A stretch of 64,000 bases of DNA from Holothuria scabra (lineage: Eukaryota; Echinodermata; Holothuroidea; Aspidochirotida; Holothuriidae). Below, in pieces: positions 50,736-59,843 of the stretch. The stretch's first letter is position 1; every line of letters starts with the position of its first letter. The notes below the pieces were generated by a model that was not told the origin of the DNA, ran no database searches, and saw nothing but the letters and a program-made list of their open reading frames with translations. A program made the position numbers and the translations under genes. Where the stretch lies: NCBI GenBank assembly GCA_037179385.1, contig CM074179.1, forward strand, positions 29,828,046 to 29,892,045, in the 5' to 3' direction.

Positions 50736-51892
50736 TTACAAAACTGTCTCTGACCTGGCCTTTTTGTTACATGGATCTGGTGCTGGTGGCACAGAAGGAC
50801 GAACTCCCCCTCCCCGGTCGGAGACCTCCCCTGAGGCCGACCTTTTCAACTTGGGCTCAAGTTCAACGGCCTCACACAAATCAAACCATCCCTCCCCAGA
50901 TGGTGGGTCCTTTGGTGGAGGCTCTGAGGCAGGTCCTCCCACATCTGACATGGCAGAGTCAGATTCCGAGTCCGAGGACATTCTAAGGTCGTGCTCCACT
51001 GTTTGTATTCCAGCCTCCCCGGGAGCTGGTGGAGAGTGTGACTCAGGTACTGATGTGGAGGGTTGGGAAGGGCCTACCTCGGGGTTCCCACAGACCACTT
51101 CACATCCCTTAGAAGCTAGGAACTCTTGTTCCACCTGATGTGCCACCTCATCAGGCGTAGGGAACCTGGGTTCCTCCACCATTGGTTCAGGGTCTGAAGA
51201 CAAGGGTTCACTTGCCAGCTCCACATCTGCACTTGCACGCGCAGAGTACGATGTGGGGCAGGCACCAGAGACATGTCCCTCCTCCCCACACAGGTTACAC
51301 CGCACCTGATTGGGACATGTTGCCCTGTCATGCCCCAACTGCAGGCATCTGCCACAACGTTTGTTTGGGCATGACTTAGCCTCATGCCCCTCCTCCCTAC
51401 ACTGGAAACAGGTGCGGGGCTGGCCAAAATACCTGATGTGGGCCTTAGAACCCCCTATGAACAAGACGGAGGGAATGTCTCGTTTTAGCTCCATACGGAA
51501 CTGTCTCTTTCCGTTGAGAATACCGGCCAGTTCACCTTCATTATACTTTACCCAACGCCAGTCAGAGACAGTTCCGTATTGTCCTAGAACCCTCGCCACC
51601 AGGCCCTGATCTACCTCAAAATTGAGGTACAACACCGTCACCACCACAGAGCGATCATATGGGGTGACAGTGAGACCCTCCACACCCTTAAGGGAGGAAA
51701 CCCCCTTCAATCGGGCAGCATCAGTCCGGAACTTCAAATCATAGTATTTCGGGATGCAAGGGCCTGCAGCATCTCTATATCCTTAACATCTACCTTATTG
51801 TTCTTCAACACAGAAAAAACATGCTGGGGTGTAACATTCCCCCTCGACTCAAACTGTAACTTAACGATACTGCTATCCCGACCTCCGGGCAT
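50736..51892 (-). pseudogene. LINE ORF1 of copy B: RRM-like domain plus three CCHC knuckles, one 1-nt frameshift
   Basis: A nucleic-acid-binding gag-like protein that would coat LINE RNA. It starts at 51892 (MPGGRDSSIVKLQFESRG). A 1-nt loss near 51745 (aatactatg where copy A has aatacgtatg) shifts the frame; the remaining 333 codons from 51737 are open. In that part, residues 30-105 look RRM-like (VVVTVLYLNFEVDQGLVARV...). CCHC knuckles sit at C110-C113-H118-C123, C128-C131-H136-C141 and C147-C150-H155-C160. A Ser/Glu/Asp-rich tail follows with the conserved GEGWFDLCE and LKRSASGE. The RRM-plus-three-CCHC order recalls vertebrate ZCCHC3-type proteins (recall only). Stop at 50736-50738, 18 nt before ORF2. 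Confidence 0.9.
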
Positions 51893-52187
51893 AGCAGCAA
51901 AGGTTTGTGGCACAAGGCCACGCAGCAACTAGAGAGAAAACTTCAGCACAGCAGATCAAACCCAGGCAGGAAAAAATAAAGGGAACCCAACAAACTATTA
52001 ACCAGGCGTGCTTTAAAACGAGCACGGCCAAACCACGTCCCAAGCGAGAGGACCACACCCAATATCCAACACTTCGGTAAAACGACAATAGTAGTATTAG
52101 TTAGTATAACAAGCAGCACCGTACAGCACAATGCCAAAATCCAGCACGATCAGCGAGAGCTCCGTGAAACACGTCCGCCCTCGCCTT
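51893..52187 (-). promoter_or_regulatory. LINE 5'UTR of copy B
   Basis: About 295 nt upstream of the ORF1 ATG, collinear with 53023-53342 (copy D) and with E. Conserved blocks are gcggacgtgttt, the ctctcg...gctcgtgctg block, gccgtgctcgttttaaagcac and tgcgtggccttgtgccacaaacc just before the ATG. LINE 5'UTRs usually carry an internal promoter; no defined promoter element was identified here. Confidence 0.6.
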
Positions 52188-52552
52188 CGGTATATCTTTT
52201 TTCAGTACGATACGGAACTGCCTCTTTCCATTAAGTATGCCCTTCATCTCACCTTCACCATAGACACACCACCGCATATCAGAAACAGTCCCGTATTGTG
52301 CAAGAACCCTCGCAACCAGACCCTGTTCAACCTCAAAGTTCAGGTACAGCACCGTCACCACCACAGAGCGATCATATGGTGTGACGGTAAGGTAAGCCCT
52401 TCTACTCCCTTTAAGGCAGACACTCCCTCCAGAAGGGCTTTGAAGGACCAGAACTTTAGGTCGTACGTGTTGCGGGCTTCAAGTGCCTGCAACATCTCTA
52501 TTTCTTCCACCTTTACCCCATTTTTCTTTAACAAACTGAACACTTGCGGATG

Positions 52553-52709
52553 TTCTTAACACATACTCCAAAACGGGCACGACGAATCTATACAGCAGTG
52601 TAGTAGAGTAAACAAGCAAGCTGCCACAGAGCAGACCACAATACCAAAATCCAGCACGATCAACGAGAGCTCCGTGAAAACACGTCCGCTCTCGACGAAG
52701 ACCAGAACT
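52553..52709 (-). mobile_element. Mini-element J: LINE 5' end fused to LINE 3' end (157 bp)
   Basis: Inside ORF1 of copy E. On the minus strand its first 110 nt match the LINE 5' terminus (agttctggtcttcgtcgag, cggacgtgttttcacgg, gctctcgttgatcgtgctgg). Its last 45 nt match a D-type 3' end (attcgtcgtgcccgtttt...gttaag). Everything between, including both ORFs, is missing. Removing it restores alignment of E with D (gagtgttc, then atccgcaagtgttcag). A TSD is absent or only 1-3 nt, so boundaries are uncertain by about 3 nt. The 3' hairpin is weak (GTGC with GTGT). Confidence 0.7.
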
Positions 52710-53022
52710 GAACACTCCCCCTGGACTCAAACTGTAACTTAACGATGCTGCTATCCCGACCTCCGGGCATAGCAGCAAAGGTTTGTGGCTCGAGGCCACG
52801 CAACAACGAGAGAAAAAACCTCAGCACCTCAAATCAAACCCAGGCAGGAGTAAGCAGTAAGAAAACCCGACACAACACAACTACGGAACAGGCGTGCTTC
52901 AAAACGAGCACGATCAGAGCCCTTTCCCCTAGAGAGAGAACACACCAACGTTTCAATAGTAATAGTATGACAGGTATAGTATAGTTTAGTATAGTACACT
53001 ATGACTCCAGCTAGCACAGAGC

Positions 53023-53342
53023 AGAGAGATTCAGTTCTGGTTTTCGTCGAGAGCGGACGTGTTTTAACGGGGCTCTCGTCGATTGCTCGTGCTGAATTTT
53101 GGCGTTGTACTGCTGCGCTGTGTTGGCGTACTTGTTATACTATACTATACTGTCTATTGTTACGTGTTGGGTCTAGTTTCTCTCTTGGGGACGTGGTTTT
53201 GCCGTGCTCGTTTTAAAGCACGTCTGTTTCATAGTTGTTCTGTGTTGGGATATCCTTATTTACCCTGCTTTGGTTTGACCTACGGTGCTGAAGTTTTCTC
53301 TCTATTTGCTGCGTGGCCTTGTGCCATAAACCTTTTGCTGCT
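53023..53342 (+). promoter_or_regulatory. LINE 5'UTR of copy D
   Basis: It starts agagagattcagttctgg right after the TSD, so the 5' end appears complete. It contains cgagagcggacgtgttttaa, gctctcgtcgattgctcgtg, a TATACTATACTATACTG stretch (53135-53152) and gtgctcgttttaaagcacg. The TATA-like run could contribute to transcription, but that is speculation. Confidence 0.6.
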
Positions 53343-54361
53343 ATGCCCGGAGGTCGGGATAGCACAATTGTTAAGTTAGAGTTTAAGTCGGAGGTGAGTG
53401 TTCCTCCGGCGCAAGTGTTTACCTTGTTAAAGAATAAGGGTGTTAAAGTTAAAGAAATAGAGATGTTGCAGGCGCTTGCGACCCGCAACACGTACGACCT
53501 AAAGTTCAGGTCTGATGCTGCCCGTGTTAGAGGCGTGTCTTGCCTGAAGGGGGCAGAGGGGCTCACTGTCACCCCATATGATCGCTCTGTGGTGGTGACA
53601 GTGCTGTTTCTGAACTTTGGCGAGGGTTCTGGGCCAGTACGGGGCTGTCTCTGACATGCGAATGTGTGTTTACAATGAGGGTGAATTAAAGGGCATTCTG
53701 AACGGCAAGAGACAGTTCCGTATGGAATTACATAAAGATATTCCATCCTGTCTGTTTATAGGGGGTTCGAAGGCCCACATAAGGTACTTCCGGCAGCCCC
53801 GCACCTGCTTTCATTGTTCAAAGGAGGGGCACGGGGCAGGTGCCTACAGGTGGGGCACGACAAGACTGATTGTCCCAACGAGGTGCGGTGCAACCTTTGT
53901 GGCAAGGATGGACATATCTCTGGTGCCTGTCCCACGTCATACTCTGCCCGTGCCAGTGCAGATGTGAGGCAGGCACCCGACCCTTCGCAATCAGGCCCAG
54001 AATATTCCACACAGGAATTGGAGGAGGCGGCTCAGGAAGTGGAACAGGATTTCCTCACCTCCAAACAGTGTGAGGCGGGAACTGGGTCTCCAGAGGCAGA
54101 CTCTCCACCATCATCACCAACCCCCGGGGAAGCTGATGTGACAACAGTTGTGGAGGACCTCCACCTGTCCTCCGATTCTGATTCTATTAATGAGATGTCA
54201 GATGATCGGGGGAGGGCTGGTTTGACTTGTGTGGGACTTCTGTGCCAGAATCCACACTGAAGAGGTCGGCCTCAGGTGAGGTGTCAGATTGTGGGGGCAA
54301 TGCGGAGCCCATACCCAAGAATCCGCAGAGCAAAAAGGCCAAGTCCCAGGTAAACACGTAG
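53343..54361 (+). pseudogene. LINE ORF1 of copy D, frameshifted
   Basis: The ATG at 53343 (MPGGRDSTIVKLEFKSEV) was chosen because it matches the start of B and E; an upstream in-frame ATG at 53313 lies in conserved 5'UTR. The frame breaks near 53635 inside the RRM-like region. A deletion near 53838 fuses knuckle 1 (CFHCSKEGHG) to knuckle 2 (GRCLQVGHDKTDC). A shift near 54215 precedes the WFDLCG signature. Knuckle 3 (CNLCGKDGHISGAC) is intact. The final segment KNPQSKKAKSQVNT ends at TAG 54359-54361, 13 nt before the ORF2 ATG. Confidence 0.9.
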
Positions 54362-54374
54362 CCAATGCCCTATC

Positions 54375-57300
54375 ATGGCCGATCACCTGTCTCTCTTGAC
54401 CCTAAATGTTAATGGCTTGAGGGACAGTCGGAAGCGATCCAGAATATTTCAGTTTTGTAAATCACTGGGTGTGGACTTCGTTTTTCTCCAGGATACCCAT
54501 ATTGTAAATGGGGATGATGTCCACACCTGGTCCTTCGAATGGGGTGGGGGTTGGTATGCTTCCTTTGGTTCCCCGACGTCTTGTGGTTCAGTTATTTTAC
54601 TTTCGCCTAGGTGTTCCACCCTGGTCGGAAAAGTTGATTCTGATCACGAGGGTCGGTTGGTGTGCGTAACAATAAAGCACCCATGTGGAAGCTTCTTTCT
54701 GTGTAACGTTTACGCACCCAATCGGCCTTCAGATAGAAGGAACTTTTTCATGACCCTGCCATCCTTCGTTCCTGGCAGTGCCCCTTGTATCCTAGCTGGA
54801 GATTTTAACTGTGTCCCTGACGTACAGCTCGACCGTAAGTCCTCTTGTGTGTCTTCGGGCTGTAGCGTTGGCATGGCGGAACTGGACATGTTTACAAAGA
54901 ATCACGACATGGTTGACATTTGGAGAGTGCAAACATCCCGGTTTGTCCGTGTTCACTTGGCACCGCCCTGATGGCACGGACGCGTCAAGGTTGGACCGGG
55001 TGTACTCTACCTTGGCCTTGTCTCCGAGTGATCGTGAAGTTGTGGCATGTCCAGTTTCGGATCATGATGCAGTTACTGTCTCCTTCCAACCCCCTGAGTC
55101 ATGGCCTTCAGGGAGGGGATTCTGGAAAATGAATACAGATATCTTAACGGAGGCTGAATATAAAGAACAACGGAAAGCCAGGTACGAAGGGTGGCGAACA
55201 CTGAGGCCGGCCTTTTCAACGTGTTTAGAATGGTGGGATGAAGTTAAGTCTCGCTTCAAACGTATTGTGTAGCAAGAGCTCGTCGAAGAAGGGAAGAGTT
55301 CCTCTCGCTCTGCGTTAGGGATAGGAACGGGGACTCCTCCGCACTCCATGCCATCCAGCAGCACCTTGATCAGAAGTTGCATGGGGCCCGTGTTCGTGCT
55401 CACGTACACTGCGTGGAGGCGGAGGAGAAGCCAACCATCAAATTTTACCAAGACGTCACAAAGTATGCCATTGATCGCCGTATTAGAGCAGTCCGTGACG
55501 TCCACGGTACGGTACAGAAGGACCCCCTCGACAGCTTTACACCCAGGCAGATGTCGATGGGGTCCTTCAAAGGTCCCTTTTAGATAATATTGATAAGTTC
55601 CCCCTACGGAGCAGAACAATGAACTTGGTTCCCCCTTGACTGTCGACGAGCTCTGGAAGGTGGTAACGAAAATGAAGCACGGAAAGTCGCCAAGGGGTGA
55701 CGGTATCCCGGTAGAATTCTACAAACGCTTTTGGGGTATCGTTGGACATGATCTCCGGGATGTATTTACCTCTGCCTCTCGCAGCGCACAGGTGTAATTA
55801 CTTTGTTACCCAAGTCTGGAAACCCCCTTGAACCGAAAAACAAGCGACCAATAACGTTGTTAAATGTGGACTATAAGATCCTGGCGAAAGCCCTTTGCAA
55901 CCGGCTGGGTACTGTCATGCCGGATCTTGTAGGGTCCTTTCAGACGTGTGCGGTGCGGGGACACAGTATTCAGCAGAACCTCTGGTTGGTGCGGGACTAA
56001 GATGTAATGGACCGTGATCTTCCATGTGCGCTTATCTCCCTCGATCAGGAGAAGGCCTTTGACATGGTTGATCACGGATTCCTCTTTAAAGTCTTAAGTT
56101 TTGTCTGAACTCTTTCTTTGTTAAATGGATTGCTTTATTGTATAATGATGTACATAGTCGTGTTATTGTCAATGGCATACCGTCTGACCCCTTTAGAGTA
56201 CAACGTGGGGTACGGCAGGGATGCCCCCTGTCACCTTTACTCTATGTATTGTTTAGTGAATCGCTTGCGAGAGCCCTCCATGAAGACCCTTTGTTTCGAC
56301 CTTTCCACAGTCAAGTGCCTTCAGTATGCTGATGATGTCACGTGTGTAGTCTCTGACCTAGCTTCCTTCAGGGCCGTGTCTGACATCCTGTCTTCCTTTC
56401 AAAGAGCGACTGGTGCCAGACTGAACCCCGCCAAGACAAAAGGACTCCGTCTGGGTAAGTGGCGGTGGAAACAACTGCCCTTCGTGGCATCTTGGGTTGA
56501 CGATGCCATGAAAATCAATGATATATGGTTTGGTTACGGCTCACCTGAGTCACTTACCTGGAACGAAAAGGTGGACCTGGCGGAAGCTAGGATGACAGAC
56601 TATGGGGAGCGTTACATTAGTCAAATGGGGAAAGTAACAGTTATTAATCGTTTCTTTTATCCTCTCTTGTGGTACCCGGGCACTGTTCTGGTTGCTCCAG
56701 TGGGTGCCCTTGTGCGACTTGGCCGTATTTAAGTTCTTATGGTCAGGGAAAACGGAGCTGGTCAGAAGAAAGGTTGTGTACCAGGAACTTAGACGTGGGG
56801 GCCTAGGCCTTGTGCATTTTCCCTCAAAGCTCCGTTTTCTCCTGGCAAAGTGTGTGTTTAGTGCTGTTGACAGTGAGATGCCCTTTGCGTATTTTGTCCG
56901 TTATTGGGGGGGGGGGGGGGGATTGTCATTACGTGGGTTCTTTCCGTCCCTGTTTCGTAATGGTATGCCCCACAGCGGGAGACCCTCGAAGACATATTGT
57001 CACCTGAGGGATACTCTCCGTATGATGTCAACTGTAGGGGAGGTTTCGCAGTCCAGCGCGGGGGACCTGTACCGGGCCATTTTTGATGACTTGGCGGGCC
57101 AGGTCCATCCAAGCGATTATGCCTTACACCCGGAAGTGTGGACCGTAGTGCACAGCAAGTCACTAGACTACCGCCGGCGGGACTTGCTGTGGCGAATTGC
57201 ACATCATGCCATTGTAACCAATCTCAAGCGCCTTCGGTGGCGTCTTGGAGATAAGTGGGAGAGAGTGCCCCATGTACTTGTTTTGGCATTGTGGTTTTGT

Positions 57301-57586
57301 GGCTCTCCTCTGGGAGTGGTTTCAAGTCCTGGCTGACCGGCTAACGCTTTGCAACACTTGGGCGGTCAGCCAGGACTATGCATTGTATGGTCTATCGCCA
57401 CCACCACCACCATGCAATGCAAGTATTCGTGGCATACTCACCTTTGTTTCGGCCTCCATTAAGCTGGCTGTTTGGAGAGACCGATGTAATATTGTTTTTA
57501 GGGGTGAAGGGAGGCCTGCCGACGTCGTGTTGGCGTCGGTAAAGACGGAAATCAAACTGAGGGTCGAGGCCGACTTTGTTCGTTGA
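54375..57586 (+). pseudogene. LINE ORF2 of copy D (endonuclease-RT), multiply frameshifted
   Basis: It opens MADHLSLLTLNVNGLRDSRK and keeps the endonuclease signature: FLQDTHI (E to D at the metal-binding position), GDFNCVPD near 54800, RLDRVYS near 54990, SDHDAV near 55060. RT pieces: PITLLNVDYKILAK near 55840, SLDQEKAFDMVDH near 56036, RQGCPLSPLLYVL near 56210, YADD at 56325-56336. The frame changes near 54943, 55265, 55560, 55990, 56100, 56280, 56715 and 57260. A G16 run at 56906-56921 sits in the YWGG region. The C-terminal SASIKLAVWRDRCNIVF tail ends at 57584-57586. Non-functional. Confidence 0.92.
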
Positions 57587-57900
57587 CCGGGGTCCACGTT
57601 CGGCAGACGTTGGGGACCAATTGTTTCTGTGCGGGCGGGGCAGGTGATAGTTAATTTGTAATTAATCCTGTTTCCTCAGGGGTCGTTTTGTACATATTTT
57701 TTCTTCGTTTGGTAATGTGTAAATAGGTGAGTTTTGTAAATAGTCCTGGGTTGGGGTGGGTTTTGTAAATTATCGTCACAAAATCTTTCTTTGCGTCCGT
57801 AATGGTATGAATTCTGTACATAGTTCAAGTTATGTTTTGTCCCGTCTGGTCTGAGTTGTGTTATTCGTTCTCCGTGCCCGTTTCTATGTACGTAAAAAGC
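57587..57900 (+). terminator. LINE 3'UTR of copy D with terminal hairpin
   Basis: Contains repeated TTTGTAAAT words and gaattctgtacatagttc, then gtgttattcgttctccgtgc. It ends in hairpin CGTGC-10-nt loop-GTACG (five pairs including one G.U), TAAAAAGC. The same tail without coding sequence forms the insertion at 3261-3524. Confidence 0.75.
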
Positions 57901-57960
57901 ACTCCAGCTAGCACAGAGCTGCACAACGCTAAAATTCAGCACGAGCAATCGACGAGAGCT

Positions 57961-58603
57961 TTTTAAGTGCATTGAAACGGCACATACAAAACAAAAACTG
58001 AAACCGGATCGGGCAAAAACATAAACGCAAAACTATTTACAGACTGCTAAATCAAACAGAAAATTATGTTCATTACAGTAATAAGCTATATATACAGATA
58101 TTTACAAAACTATGTACAGAAAATTATACACACAGATATTTACATACCATTTACAAGCCCCTTACATACCCACCCTATTACAAATTGACCACCACACGGT
58201 CCCCCCCTCCCCGAAACGAGTGGACCCCATCGCCTACCGAACGCCGACCTACCGAAGTCGGACTCAACCCTCAGCCTCACCTCCGCCTTCACCGATGCCA
58301 GGACGACGTCCGCAGACTTCCCCATCCCCCTAAAAACAACGTTACATCGGTCTCTCCATAAGGCCAGCTTTATGGAGGCCGAAGCAAAGGTAAGTATGCC
58401 CTGAATACTTGTATTGCTTGGCGGGGGTGAAAGACCATACAAGGCATAGTCCTGGCCGACCGCCCATGTGTTGCACAACGCCAAGCGATCAGTCAGGACT
58501 TGGAACCATTCCCAAAGGAGGGCCACAAATTCACACTGCCAAAACACATGTGACACACTTTCCCACCCTGTGCATCCAGTGCGTGGGCAAATTCCATCTC
58601 CAA
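57961..58603 (-). mobile_element. Copy G: 5'-truncated LINE insertion with 10-bp TSD
   Basis: Minus-strand ORF2 C-terminus (from LGDGICPRTGCTGWESVSHV to the GRRWGPLV end) plus B-type 3'UTR, ending TTAAAAA(GC). Direct repeats gacgagagct at 57951-57960 and 58604-58613 flank it and duplicate 5'UTR sequence of copy E (…gctctcgtc). Removing it rejoins E's 5' end exactly as in copy D. The coding part is open until a small deletion near 58246 and a G-run change near 58202. Confidence 0.9.
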
Positions 58604-58670
58604 GACGAGAGCTCCGTGAAAACACGTCCGCTCTCGACGAAGACCAGAACTGAACTGAACTGTTTTTGAT

Positions 58671-58700
58671 AGTATGTGCCGTTTCAATGCACTTAAAAAA
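58671..58700 (+). mobile_element. LINE 3' hairpin end abutting the 5' end of copy E
   Basis: agtatgtgccgtttcaatg, then cacttaaaaaa on the plus strand is a complete B-type 3' terminus of only 30 bp. It lies 8 bp from the 5' end of the minus-strand copy E (gaactgaactg). A 5' segment in inverted orientation joined to a 3' terminus is the arrangement produced by twin priming. No TSD linking the two outer ends was found. Confidence 0.65.
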
Positions 58701-58785
58701 CATTCCCCGTCTGTCGTAAAGCGGCGACCAACCGGGAGGACAATATTTGAACATTAGGACCCTATGGAACTCATTCGTGGTGTGT

Positions 58786-58963
58786 ATAATTTTCTGCACA
58801 TAGTTTTGTAAATATCTGTATATATAGCTTATTACTGTAATGAACATAATTTTCTGTTTGATTTAGCAGTCTGTAAATAGTTTTGCGTTTATGTTTTTGC
58901 CCGATCCGGTTTCAGTTTTTTGTTTTTGTTTTGTATGTGCCGTTTCAATGCACTTAAAAAGCG
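58786..58963 (+). mobile_element. Truncated LINE 3'UTR insertion (178 bp) with 14-bp TSD
   Basis: It holds only B-type 3'UTR from ataattttctgcacatag to the hairpin and TTAAAAAGCG. Repeats cattcgtggtgtgt at 58772-58785 and 58964-58977 flank it. There is no coding sequence. Confidence 0.93.
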
Positions 58964-59135
58964 CATTCGTGGTGTGTCGTTACATCTTACGTAACAAAGT
59001 TACGTGCTCCGAAAGTGACACGATAAAACGGCAAACTTGAAAAATAGGACTAGCATAACGTAACAAGTAAGGCTACCACACGCAGGGGGATCCTCTACCG
59101 TAAGGGATTTTAGCAAATTTTAGGTTATATGCGGC

Positions 59136-59206
59136 GTTTATGTTTTTGCCCGATCTGGTTTCAGTTTTTGTTTTGTATGTGCCGTTTCAATGCACTTAAA
59201 AAGCAC
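59136..59206 (+). mobile_element. 71-bp LINE 3'-end insertion with 20-bp TSD
   Basis: Starts gtttatgtttttgcccgat and ends hairpin GTGCCGTTTCAATGCAC, TTAAAAAGCAC. The flanking repeats aattttaggttatatgcggc (59116-59135) and its copy at 59207-59226 differ at one base. This defines how little of the LINE end was copied. Confidence 0.93.
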
Positions 59207-59398
59207 AATTTTAGGTTATAGGCGGCACCTACGGGGAATATGGAGGTATTGATGAGGGAAGGAGGGGGAAAAAAAATCATCTTTCGATTTTGAAATTCAG
59301 ATGATACGGGCAACCCTCAATTGATCTGGCTTATGGATTGTGGCTTGAAAAAAATAATCATGCAAAGTCCACAGGGCCTCCGATCTCGAGTGGAGGTG

Positions 59399-59459
59399 TG
59401 CTTATTCAGTGCATTGTAGCGGCACATAGAGACTAAAACAACTCAAACTGGACCTATTA
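59399..59459 (-). mobile_element. 61-bp LINE 3'-end insertion with 11-bp TSD, diverged subfamily
   Basis: Minus-strand sequence ...gttttagtctctatgtgcc, then gctacaatgcactgaataagca. The hairpin stem GTGC/GCAC is intact although loop and tail differ from the B type. gagtggaggtg repeats at 59388-59398 and 59460-59470. The upstream tccagtttgagttgtttt wording resembles the inserts at 4041-4122 and 62665-62729. Confidence 0.9.
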
Positions 59460-59470
59460 GAGTGGAGGTG

Positions 59471-59843
59471 CAGTTGCAGTGACCAGGTCAAGAATTTGTC
59501 TTATTTTCTTACTCCGTTGGCCTCACAGCAACTGTGCCTCCGGAGGCGAGGTAAGGTATTCTATAGTTGAAACCTAAGTTTTTGTCGGGAGACTTTGGAT
59601 ATTGGCGGGAATGATACATGGCAGGCCTAACGTTAAAATGATATATACTTTACTGCATAGTGTAGACTGTGTCGATCCTGGCCTTTGAGATTGATTGGGA
59701 ACTGGTCGTGAAGTGATCAGGGCATCATTTTCTAGGCCTAATGTTCGGGCTAAGGCCTAGCCTAGGGTTTCACTGAAGAAAAGTAACATTAGGCGTTGGG
59801 GAAATGGATCATTGCAGGTCACGAAACTATCATAACATGGCAG
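59471..59843. other. No gene recognised
   Basis: Includes 'cggaggcgag/gtaaggt' near 59538, a possible splice donor on the plus strand, but no frame or partner acceptor was established. Confidence 0.35.

Larger units (their letters stand above)
47109..52187 (-). mobile_element. Copy B: near full-length Tx1-like LINE (5.08 kb) with 10-bp TSD
   Basis: Order on the minus strand: 5'UTR (52187-51893), ORF1 (51892-50736), 18-nt spacer, ORF2 (50717-47294) and 3'UTR ending in hairpin GTGCCGTTTCAATGCAC, TTAAAAAGCAC and AC. The TSD cggtatatct is at 47099-47108 and 52188-52197 and duplicates ORF1 codons of the host copy E. There is no poly(A). The 5' end lacks roughly the first 20 nt present in D (the cagttctggt... 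start). This is the best preserved LINE in the window, with one frameshift in ORF1 and one main frameshift in ORF2. Confidence 0.95.
46435..52770 (-). pseudogene. ORF1 of copy E, interrupted by J and B
   Basis: The start is at 52770 (MPGGRDSSIVKLQFES, as in copies B and D). It is cut by J after about 20 codons, resumes at 52552 with the KNGVKVEEIEMLQALEARNT segment, and is cut again by B inside the DIP motif of the RRM-like region. It resumes at 47108 with DIPSFLFIGGSKAHIRYLGQ. The part after B is an uninterrupted frame with three perfect CCHC knuckles (CFKCGKEGHEAKSC, CGRCLQLGHGKAEC, CNLCGEEGHMFNDC), the Ser-acidic tract and the EGWFDLCEGEG signature. It reads about 210 residues before running into the palindrome. 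No intact product is possible. Confidence 0.88.
53023..57900 (+). mobile_element. Copy D: full-length decayed Tx1-like LINE (4.88 kb) with 19-bp TSD
   Basis: A plus-strand element with 5'UTR 53023-53342, ORF1 53343-54361, 13-nt spacer, ORF2 54375 to about 57586 and 3'UTR to 57900, ending in hairpin CGTGC-10 nt-GTACG and TAAAAAGC. The perfect TSD actccagctagcacagagc is at 53004-53022 and 57901-57919 and lies in the 5'UTR of copy E. Its 3'UTR differs from B's (TTTGTAAATAG and TTGGGGTGGG wording), defining a second subfamily also represented at 3261-3524. Multiple frameshifts show that it is old. Confidence 0.96.
46435..58662 (-). mobile_element. Copy E: 5' fragment of a Tx1-like LINE, split by four nested insertions
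   Basis: Joining the non-inserted pieces in minus-strand order (58662-58614, 57960-57920, 53022-52710, 52552-52188, 47108-46435) gives a continuous 1.4-kb LINE 5'UTR plus ORF1, collinear with copies B and D. The interruptions are G (57961-58603), D (53023-57900), J (52553-52709) and B (47109-52187). G, D and B have TSDs that are exact duplicates of E sequence. ORF2 and the 3'UTR of E are absent: the left end runs into a palindrome. This reconstruction explains all junctions except the outermost two. Confidence 0.85.

Noticed and set aside
52188..52709. A separate full-length LINE copy starting at about 52709
   Set aside because: After removing the 157-bp insert J, the ORF1 text on both sides belongs to one element (E), so only a mini-element is inserted here.
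57961..58662. A LINE derivative with an internal deletion (5' end fused to the ORF2 C-terminus)
   Set aside because: The direct repeat gacgagagct at both sides and the continuity of E's 5'UTR across the gap show a truncated insertion (G) inside E instead.
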